64,000 nt of DNA from Amaurobius ferox (Eukaryota > Arthropoda > Arachnida > Araneae > Amaurobiidae): assembly GCA_951213105.1 (NCBI GenBank), contig OX578145.1, positions 116,639,239 through 116,703,238 on the forward strand, read 5' to 3'. A program made the position numbers and the translations under genes. Positions 55,786 through 64,000 of this stretch are shown here, in pieces. Positions within the stretch are counted from its first letter, which is position 1; every line of letters starts with the position of its first letter. The notes beneath the pieces were generated by a model. That model was not told the DNA's origin and made no database searches. It saw only the letters and a program-made list of their open reading frames with translations.

Positions 55786-55900
55786 ACCAAAACCACTGAC
55801 ACACAGATAGTGAAAAAAAATCTGTCGACATTACTGGATTCATCTGAATTTTGATATAACTATTTCAATCATTAAGTGACTGTAAGGGGGTTATAGATTT
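54761..55900. other. Non-coding with long G and C tracts
   Basis: No gene. TTTCCTAAAATT repeats several times at 54983-55070. A G15 run lies at 55527-55541. Confidence 0.5.
55750..55787. repeat. C22 followed by (AC)n
   Basis: A run of 22 C is followed by eight AC repeats. A similar tract lies at 57863-57901. Confidence 0.95.
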
Positions 55901-55949
55901 TCAGACAGCTTGCACGTTAAAAGAAGGCTATCCACAAGTATTATGTCTA

Positions 55950-57325
55950 AATATCATGCTTATGACTTAGTTTATTTTAAAAAATCTGTGAACAACACAT
56001 GACTTTCCTTGCAGATTCAAATTCACTTTGTAATTTTTTATTTCATTATGCATTACATTGAGTTTAATTACAGAAAATAACATGGATACTTTTCTGATAT
56101 TATACCCAATTTTCATTTTTATTGCATCTTCGTTTCATTTGGCAAATTAATTCAATTTAAATTCTTGAGCTCCACAAAATTCCAAAGAAAAAAAATCTTG
56201 AGAACGGTTTATCCTACAGTCATGAGATCAGTCTTATTTGCTCAGTTGTCAAAATTTACCTGAAGAACAAGTACTTAATATATTTCAACAATTTTTGTCA
56301 TTTATTTCAGATTTCCACGATCTTTGCGGGCCATTTCGCATAAAAGAGTCAGTTATACTTTTTCGAATTGTATCAAAATCGAATCAGCATCAGGATACCC
56401 ATCAGGGGACTTAACTACAAAATTTTACAAAAATTTATTAAATAGTTTTTTAACTACAGTGAAAATAGTCTTCATTTCCTCAAAATTAAAAATTTAAATA
56501 TCTCGAGAATGGTTTACTTTAGAGTAATGGGGTAGATCTTCTTCCTTTATTCGTCAAAAATTACGTGTAAAGCAAGCGTTAAATTGATACATTTGAGCAT
56601 ATGTCGTATTTTATTTTAGATCGTATATTTTAGAATTGCAGACAAACATAGGCAGATTCTTTTTTTTTCTCTCTTCGAATCGTACCAAAATGTTACCAGC
56701 ACCACAGTATCCCACAAGCTACTTATCTAACAAATTTTGTGTAATTGGGTCAAATAGTTTGTCAGCTAAAGTGGGCACATACTATTTTCGAGGGCCATTT
56801 CGCAAAATAAGGCAAGTTCCTTTTCCCGAATCATACCAAAATTTAATCAGCACCAGGGTAAGCTATAAGTGACTTATCTACCGAATTTTGTGCAATGTGG
56901 TCAATTAGTTTTTTAGCTAAAGTAGATACATCAGATTTTTGCAGAGGGGAAAAAAAGGGCGGGTTCTTTTATCCCGAATCGAGCTACAGTCTAATCAACA
57001 CCAGGTTCACACACAAGTACCTTACCTTCCCGGCCGTCCAACTAGTTACTCTAAGTCCTCCGGACGAGTCGGACGGTCTGGGTCTTCAACACAAGTACCT
57101 TACCTACCAAATTTTATTAAATTTGGTTTATTAGTTTTTTAGTTGGAGGATACATACACTGGAGTGGATACATACACTGCACAGACACAGACGTTACGCT
57201 AAAAATAGTTTTTTCGTATTCTAGAGATCCCGAAACGTATAGATCCGTCGAAAACTCGAGTTACGATTTTCGACATGGTTTCAACACTTTCCTTATATAT
57301 TACCATGTATTGCAGTGAAAGTAAA
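55950..57325 (+). repeat. Dispersed family X, copy 1
   Basis: The copy starts with an ACACATGACTTTCC phrase and continues with the GGGCCATTTCGCA..CGAATCRTACCAAAAT module repeated at about 56322, 56793 and 56930. It ends in GTCGAAAACTCGAGTTACG, CACTTTCC and a hairpin, GTGAAAGTAAAAAT. Stops occur in all frames; similar peptides in some open frames reflect only the repeated module. Confidence 0.85.
57027..57088 (+). mobile_element. 62-bp retroposed LINE-C-type 3' tail
   Basis: TTCCCGGCCGTCC..GGACGGTCTGGG matches the terminal bases of LINE-C (minus strand of about 13732-13790). ACACAAGTACCTTACC occurs on both sides (57011-57026, 57089-57104), a 16-bp target duplication. It is inserted into a family X copy. 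Confidence 0.9.
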
Positions 57326-57392
57326 AATGCATAAATTACTTAATTATCTCCCCTCCCTCCAGATGAAATCTTCTTACACTAGATAAAATAGC

Positions 57393-57495
57393 CCCCACTG
57401 GATTCCGGTCTAAATTGGGTGCCACTTCCCGGCCGTCCAAACAGTTACCTTGCACCTTTCTGGTAGGTCGGACGGTCTGGGTCTCAACAACAACA
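57393..57495 (+). mobile_element. 103-bp retroposed LINE-C-type 3' tail
   Basis: The same tail, longer at its 5' side and ending in CTCAACAACAACA. ACTAGATAAAATAGC is duplicated at 57378-57392 and 57496-57510 (15 bp). The middle of the tail has diverged but CCGTCC and GGACGG are kept. Confidence 0.92.
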
Positions 57496-57862
57496 ACTAG
57501 ATAAAATAGCATTTTGATTTATATTGTATGATGTCTTACCCACTATAGTACACAACACTCATTGATTTTAGGTTTGTTAGTTGTATTTTTGTACATCCAT
57601 AGATCAGTATTAATCAATCCAGAAGAAGTGGTAGATGAATATGCAAGGAAGATAAGATACCCACGGCAAATGAAGTTACTGTATGGAAAATATAAAAATA
57701 GTCATTTATGCAGTTTTTTATTTTTGTTTATTTCCCAGTGTGATTAAGTAAATGCTTCAATGTTGAATATTTCTGTGAAAAATTATTTAACTGTTATTAA
57801 TTCTTATTACAATCAAGCTATTGCACTTACATAAAAAGAGTGCGAGATTGTACTAAAACTTA

Positions 57863-57901
57863 CCCCCCCCCCCCCCCCACACACACACACACACACACAC
57901 A
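57863..57901. repeat. C16 followed by (AC)n
   Basis: Sixteen C followed by about eleven AC repeats, the same compound structure as at 55750. Confidence 0.95.
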
Positions 57902-57939
57902 AATCTGGATCTCCTATTTCGTGCGTGCCCCTAGTTACA

Positions 57940-58640
57940 CTTTTTACTTTCCCTAGAAAACATGGTAATGTATAAGGAATTATTGGAATCATGCCGAAAA
58001 TTGCAACTCGAGTTTTCGACGGATCTACACGTTTGGGGACATCTAGAATACGAAAACTTTTTTTCAGAGTGACGTCTGTGTGTGTGTTTGAGCAATGTAT
58101 GTATTCAATCTAACTCAAAAACTAACGGATCAAATTTCGTAAAATTTGGTCGGTAAGTCACTTGTTTGTGATCCAGTTGCTGATTAGTTTTGGTACGATT
58201 CGGGATAAAAGAACCCGCCTTTTTTGCGAAATGGCCCGCAAAAATCTTATGTGTCTATACTATAGCTAAAAATCTAATTTACTAAATTTCACAAAATTTG
58301 GTAAGATAAGTCACTTGTGGAAAACCTTGGTGCTGATTAAATTTTGATACGATTCGAAAAAGAAGAACCTTCTTTTTTTACGAAATGGCCCGCAAAAATC
58401 GCTAAAATCTAAAAAGACTGCGTATGCTCAAATATATCAATTAAATGCTTGCTTTATACGTAATTTTTAACGAGGAAAAGAATAAGCCCAACTTCATTAT
58501 TCTAGACTAACCATCCTCGAAATATTTGAGTTTTTTCGTATTTTTGTTACGCAGCCTTTGAAAAAATGTCCAATTACCAAATAGAAACAAAAATCTGATG
58601 TGGGCAGCACATGACTTTCCCTACAGACTTATATCCATGT
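57940..58640 (-). repeat. Dispersed family X, copy 2 (inverted)
   Basis: Starts AAACATGGTAATGTATAAGG and runs through CGAAAACTCGAG-type words, AAATGGCCCGCAAAAAT twice, to AACGAGGAAAAG and CTCGAAATATTTGAG, the reverse of copy 1. It meets copy 3 head to head near 58600-58640. Confidence 0.85.
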
Positions 58641-59345
58641 TCTCTTTATTTTAGTTTAATTCACTTTTAATTCAATTTTCGTTCTCATTTAGTAACTGGA
58701 CTTATTTTCAAAGGTAGCGTAGAGAAAATACGAAAAAACTAAAATATCCCGAGAACGGCTATGTCCTGGTGTAATGGGGTTGGACTTATTCTTTTCTACG
58801 TTAAAAATTACGTATAAGACTAGCATTCAATGGATATATTTGAACATACGTAGTTTTTTATTTTAGATTTTGACGATTTTGGGGGGCCATTTTGCAAAAA
58901 AAAGGCAGGTTATTTTATTCCGAATCTTACCAAAATCTAATCAACACCAGAGTAACCCACAAGCGACTTATCACCCGAATTTTGTGAAATTCGGTCCATT
59001 AGTTTTTCAGCTAGAGTGGATACAGGCATTTTTTACGGGCCATTTCGCAGAAAAGGAGGGTTTTTTTTATTCCGAATCGTACTAAAATCTATAATCAGCA
59101 CCAGGGTCACACCTAAATGACTTACCTAGCAAATTTTATGAAATTCGGCCTATTAGTTTTTGAGTTAGAGTGTATACATACATTGCACAGACACAGACAG
59201 ACACACACAAAGACGTCAAGCTAAAAATAGTTTTTTCGTATTCTAGAGGTCTCGAAACGCGTAAATCCGTCGAAAACTCGAGTTGCGATTTTCGGCATGA
59301 TTCCAATACTTTTCCTATACATTACCATGTATTGCAGGAACAGTA
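58590..59345 (+). repeat. Dispersed family X, copy 3
   Basis: AATCTGATGTGGGCAGCACATGACTTTCCC start, CCCGAGAACGG, GGGCCATTTTGC module twice (about 58884 and 59035), CACAGACACAGACAGACACAC, then the GAAAACTCGAGTTGCG and hairpin end. Confidence 0.87.
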
Positions 59346-60185
59346 AAAATCTGATGTGGGCAGCACATGATTTTCCCTGCCGACTCAAATTCATATTTTC
59401 TTTATTTTTTTAATTATTCATTAGATTGAGTTTAATTGAACCAAATAACACTAAATTTGCATTTTTAATTCAATTTTTGTTTTTATTGGTAATTTGACTT
59501 TTTTCCGAAATCGGCATAACAAAAATGCCAGAAATCTCAAATAGCTTGAGAACGGTTAGTCCAAAAGTATAATGGAGTGTGTTATATTATTTTCCTCTTC
59601 AAAAATTGCGAGTAAAATAAGAATTTAATTGATACATTTCAGCATACACTACTTAGTCTTTTTTTTCAGATTTTGGCGGGCCATTTTGTAAAAAAAGGCA
59701 GGCTGTTCTTTTCCAAATCGTACCAAAATCTAATCAGCACCAGAGTATCTATCAAGTAACTTATCTACCAAATTTTGTGAAATTTGGTCAATTAGTATTT
59801 TAGCTAGAGTGCATACATGAAATTTTTGTGGGCCATTTCGTAAAATAAGGAGAGTTCTTCTTTTCCGAATCGTACCAAATTCTAATCAGCACCCGAGTAT
59901 CCAACAAGTAACTTATCTACCAAATTTTGTGTAATTTGGTCAATTAGTATTTTAGCTAGAGCGGATAAATGAAATTTTTACGGGCCATTTCGCAAAAAAA
60001 GGCCGGTTCTGCTTTTACGAATCGTACCACAAACAGACACACACACAGACGTCACGCTAAAAATAGTTTTTTCGTATTCTAGAGGTCTCGAAACGTGTAA
60101 ATCCGTCAAAAACTCGAGTTGCGATTTTCGACATGATTCCAATACTTTCCCTATACATTACCATGTATTGCAGGGAAAGTAAAAA
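59345..60185 (+). repeat. Dispersed family X, copy 4
   Basis: Begins exactly at the end of copy 3 with CTGATGTGGGCAGCACATGA. The CCATTT module occurs at about 59682, 59828 and 59985. Ends in CCCTATACATTACCATGTATTGCAGGGAAAG. Copies 3 and 4 are head-to-tail. Confidence 0.88.
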
Positions 60186-60189
60186 TTGA

Positions 60190-60325
60190 TTTAAAAGTGC
60201 ACATTCAGTGTTATTTTGTGCAATGAAACTCAATTTAAAGAATTATTAAAGAAATAAAGAGAAAATGAATTTGAGTTTGCAGAGAAAGTCATGTGCTGTC
60301 CACATTAGATTTTTTTAAAGGACTA
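60190..60325 (-). repeat. Dispersed family X, start fragment (inverted)
   Basis: The reverse complement reads AATCTAATGTGGACAGCACATGACTTTC..CAAATTCATTTTCTC, the start of the family. Confidence 0.75.
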
Positions 60326-61050
60326 GTGAAAATGTAAAGTAAAAAAAATAATAATAATGACAGTCAGTCTTTATAGTTAAATTTATTAGTTATTTTAATA
60401 GTCATTTTTAAAAGTAACACTTCTTTTGTTGCTAATAATGCTGGCTTGTGCAGTACAAAATGTCGCTTAGAAATAAAAACCATGCTAGGGCCTACATTTT
60501 GCATCTATTAGAACTATTACATTTTAGAATCAAATACGGAAACTAACAAATGTATTTGGTAGGAAGAAAAATCATTAGTAAATAATTATTAATTAATAGT
60601 AAAAAAAGTGCATGAGAGAGCGAGCGGACTCAGAGACGCACTGGCCACAACAGGGCCTGTGATCGCTTTCCACAAATTAGCTTATAATCATGTGTAGATG
60701 TAGATGCAAATTCATTCATATTACTTCCAAATTTCTCTATCCTACGGGAGATAAGCGAGAGGTCAGTTTTGACCTCTAGACAAAGAGCTAGAATCTTGAT
60801 TGCTTTTCGAAGCCTCTAGGCAACAAAGTACATGTGGAGCACTCCCCACCCCCCTAAAAGAAAAAAATAACCACCCCATTTCCTGCATTCCTTATTCAAG
60901 GACACGGGTTGGTCTGCATGAGAGTTCTTCTACAGCTAGACGTAAATTCGTTTATTCCCCCGTGCTTTTATTATTTTTTTTTAGAATACTTAGTTGACTT
61001 ACTACCGTTGACATACATTTGACTTACTACCGTTCAATTTTTCAGCTAAA
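60326..61050. other. Non-coding, no gene
   Basis: AT-rich with a short GC-richer patch near 60620-60660. GACTTACTACCGTT occurs twice near 60996 and 61020. No family motif. Confidence 0.45.
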
Positions 61051-61465
61051 TGTATTTGTAAAAACATGCAATATCTCGGGAACGGTCCCAGCTAGCGTTC
61101 TAAAGCTTGTATATCATTCATTTTATAATAAAAATTGCGTATAAAATAATAATTTATTTAACAATATTGAATGTACAGATTTTTTTCAAAAATTCATTCG
61201 AAAATTTGGGTGTCTTCCGAACGTTCGACCAAACGAAGAAATTAATAGGGATCCACATCCATTCACTAATAATCGCGAAAAATTACGTTTGAAACGCCCA
61301 ATTCGTTTGTCAAGATATCGTTTCCACGAAAATACGTATAGACATTGTCTCGAAAACGTTCGATGCATGAAACGTATTCCATCGAAAACTTGAATTCGAA
61401 TTTTCGACAGAGCCACAATACTTTCCGTATACATTATGTAGGCAGAGTAAAAAATCTGATGTGTG
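61050..61465 (+). repeat. Dispersed family X2 copy
   Basis: CAATATCTCGGGAACGGTC, GCGTTCTAAAG, a body, then CGAAAACTTGAATTCGAATTTTCGACAG and ATACTTTCCGTATACATTATG. It is parallel to 63140-63592. The following CTGATGTGTGCACC start suggests another copy began there. Confidence 0.8.
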
Positions 61466-62439
61466 CACCATATGACTTACTCTATTGGCTCAAATTCATT
61501 TACTTCTTTTATTATATAGTATTACAATCGGTAAATACTGGAACCCTATTAGTTTTAAGCAAGATCCTCAAATTTTTGATTTAAATTTTGAATATCATTA
61601 AAAGAATCATAACTTTCAATAACGTTATGTTAATGATCATTTCGTATGTAATTTTTTATTCAGTTCTCTCGATAGTGCACGCTTTCAAATGAATTTATCA
61701 AAAATAAAGATTAAAACGTATTAACTATCGTGAAATATGTATATATACAATATTATGCGACAATTTTGTTAACATCATTCTCGAGCATCCAGGTCGTTCC
61801 AGTCACGAGAAAAGATACTTTGTATAATGTTGTAATTTTATACTCATTCTCAATAGTTATCTATACACCCCGTCTGTCTGTAATACTTGCAGTGGCGTAT
61901 TTTGAAATTCAATTTGGGGGGGGGGGAGCAGTTTTAAGTTAAGTTTATATCAATCTCAAGGGTCTTAAATTAACGGTATGCTCGACCGGGACATGTTTTA
62001 TTATATTCGGGTCGGGTTGGATCAAAATAAATAATAAAGTCAAAAATAGACCAAAATTGAAAGAGAAAAATTTGAAATTACATATGAAATAAGATTCTCA
62101 ATTAGCGGATGAAAATCTCCCTGTCCCCCATATTAAGTAGTAGTAAGTTTGCCCTACGAAGAATGTGGATGGATAAATTAGAACCTGATACAGAAAAATT
62201 ATAATTCTAGATAAGAAATTGAAAACTTATTTATTCAACGATATTCTGAAATCAAAATGAAAAATTGCTCTTCCCAACATTCAAGTTGTTTGAAACTACA
62301 GTAACAGAAAATATGTTCTGGCCTGGATACAGCAAAATAAATAAACAACGCCGATGTACGTCATGTTTCATAACATCATGTGACAAATGAATTTAATAGG
62401 GAAGAAATATTTTCCAAATTTCGTCGCCAGAATTCCGCC
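61466..62439. other. Non-coding, no gene
   Basis: AT-rich DNA. A G-rich run lies at about 61914-61926. No gene. Confidence 0.45.
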
Positions 62440-62970
62440 AAACGTTACAGATGGAGAAATAAGTTATTCTTATGTTCTTTCCAAAATATTGAATTTTCGT
62501 CAATTAGTTGTTATTTTAAGTGATTTAGCGACATTCTTATCAATTTGGCGACATTTTTTTATCAATTTGGCGACATTTGCATAAATTTGGTTACATTTAA
62601 AAGACTCGCCAAGTTGGCGATATTCGCTAAATTTGTCGCCAAAATTTCCTCAAGCATTATGATCGGTGAAATAGGCTGTTCTTATAGTAGATAAACGACT
62701 AATGGCGTCCAAATACAAACCAAAATATCTTCTGTTATAGGAGATTCTTATATTCTCTCCAAGATATTAAATATTCATCAATTAGTCTTTATTGATTTAG
62801 CGCCATTTTTTATCAATTTGGTGACATTTTTATCAATTTGGCGATATTTTCGTCTATCTGGCAAAATTAAAAACTTGCTAAGTTGACGATATTCCGCCAA
62901 ATTCATTGTCAAAGTTTAGCCAAGCATTGTGGTTGCAGAAATAGGTTATTCTTATAATAGATAAACGACT
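62440..62970. repeat. Two-copy ~260-bp repeat with internal 20-bp units
   Basis: GGTGAAATAGGCTGTTCTTATAGTAGATAAACGACTAATGGCG (62665) and its partner GCAGAAATAGGTTATTCTTATAATAGATAAACGACTATTGGCG (62935) mark two copies. Inside each, TTATCAATTTGGCGACATTTT recurs two to four times (62537-62600, 62810-62850), followed by GCCAAGTTGGCGATATTC-like inverted words. Confidence 0.82.
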
Positions 62971-63139
62971 ATTGGCGTCAAATTAGAATGCTATTACCCA
63001 AAGCGTCTTCTCTCATGAAGGAACGAGCTAGATCTACGAGAATAATGATAATAATTTTATCGCATAATATTACATATGAAGAGTGAATATATTTCACAAT
63101 AGTTAATACTTTTTATGAATTTTATGTGATTTTTTGATA

Positions 63140-63592
63140 AATTTATTTTTAAAATGTGCAATATCTCGAGAACGGTTCATGCTAGCATTCTAAAGTTTGT
63201 CAATCGTTTTCTAATGAAAAATTACATAAGAAATGATTATTTAGGCAACTTTATTGAATGTTTTAATTTTTTGATGATTTTTCAAAATTTTATTTAACAT
63301 TTTAGGTGGGTTCTGGACATTCGATTGCATGTAAAAACAATAGGCTTCCAGAATTCACGGATTGTAATTCTTGTATCAAATTTCATTCGGATCGGTGCAT
63401 TCATTCGTCAGTTATGGTCACCACAGACTCACTAACACACACATCCTTTCACATACACACAGACATCGCCTCAAAAACGTTTGATTCGTGTTCAGGGATG
63501 CTTAAAACGTGCTCTCCAGTCGAAAACTCGAATTCGAATTTTCGACCCAGTCACAATAACGTTATACTATGTATATAAGGAAAGTAAAAATA
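63140..63592 (+). repeat. Dispersed family X2 copy
   Basis: GCAATATCTCGAGAACGGTTCATGC, GATTGTAATTCTTGTATCAAATTTCATTC, CACACATCC, CGAAAACTCGAATTCGAATTTTCGACCC, a hairpin, GGAAAGTAAAAA. The minus-strand relative is at 49780-50050. Confidence 0.85.
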
Positions 63593-64000
63593 ATAGATAC
63601 ATAAAAAATAACTTCAGCTGTTATATATATAAATTGAGAATGAGATGCGTCGGTATAGGTTCACGACATAACGAACTTTTCATTCCGAAAATCGATAAAA
63701 ATGTTATAGAAACATAATTACGTTATAAAATATTACAAAAATTCCTATATTTATGTGGATATTTATATAAATGCGAATACTATCATTTACAAGATGCACA
63801 CATACGCCGTTCTCGCGATATATCCCGTTTTTGATCCAAAATAAGAAAATTCATAAAACATCGAAAAAACTCACTATTGTCAAATGAATGAATGTTTTGT
63901 AAATATTTTTAATCTGAAATTAATGAACAACATTGTTCAGAAGTCATCTCGAGCCGTTCTCGGATACGATTTTTTCAGTCTATTTTAGGTTTTCGGTGTT
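63593..64000. other. Non-coding, start of further family copy
   Basis: Words like GTTCTCGCGATAT and CTCGAGCCGTTCTCGG suggest an inverted family X-type copy running out of the window. No gene. Confidence 0.4.

Larger units (their letters stand above)
57326..57940. other. Non-coding spacer between family X copies
   Basis: Contains the second mini-retrocopy (57393-57495) and a C16-(AC)n tract at 57863-57901. No gene. Confidence 0.5.

Noticed and set aside
55566..55854. Overlapping frames with Gly/Val/Pro/His runs
   Set aside because: Translation of the C-run and (AC)n tract.
56636..57142. Similar peptides in several plus-strand frames
   Set aside because: They are translations of the repeated family X module, with stops between and frames changing from copy to copy.

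Overview
The window reads as intergenic, repeat-rich DNA from an invertebrate animal, most likely an arthropod and probably an insect. It is AT-rich by eye. The coding matter consists of jockey-like and RNase H-bearing non-LTR retrotransposons, a Gypsy/Ty3 relic, Penelope-like fragments with a GIY-YIG endonuclease, Helitron-type repeats and small inverted-repeat elements. I found no convincing host gene, tRNA, rRNA or CRISPR array. The species cannot be fixed from the sequence alone.

Layout. 1-3640: AT-rich DNA with a 52-bp minisatellite (1707-1985) and a possible retroelement leader. 3648-5943: broken Gypsy pol. 6168-7588: seven copies of a 203-bp satellite. 7597-9057: a minus-strand Helitron-like element with A^TC...CTAG^T ends. 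9813-10075: a degraded minus-strand fragment resembling 'transposon-derived F54H12.2-like' proteins. 10187-25650: a LINE cluster. LINE-A is an open 609-codon reverse transcriptase. LINE-B is jockey-like and is split by LINE-C, an I-group-like minus-strand LINE with RNase H, which sits between perfect 15-bp target duplications. LINE-D is nearly intact, broken once in a 12-C run. 26-35 kb: non-coding DNA with several arrays, notably a dimeric ~300-bp satellite (28985-30500). 35060-37850: a near-perfect 200-bp palindrome, then a 2.36-kb TIR element with a Helitron copy inside. 40333-40617: a small TIR element with a 6-bp target duplication. 42939-43850 and 47430-48410: two Penelope-like fragments whose ends carry hammerhead-ribozyme-like motifs. 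48681-49427: a long-TIR fold-back element. 51654-53060: a recent 412-bp duplication within an older array. 54146-54760: another degenerate array. 55950-63600: many copies, on both strands, of one dispersed repeat family ending in a GGAAAGT hairpin. Two of its sequences carry tiny retroposed copies of a LINE-C-like 3' tail.

The elements interact by nesting and probably by trans-mobilisation. LINE-C interrupts the zinc-knuckle region of LINE-B ORF1. The 62-bp and 103-bp inserts near 57 kb share the LINE-C tail and have 15-16-bp target duplications, which suggests the LINE-C machinery made all three insertions. The strongest novelty candidates are these mini-retrocopies with their conserved tail stem, the ribozyme-like Penelope termini, the alternating A/B satellite, and the 128-bp tandem duplication whose core is inverted.
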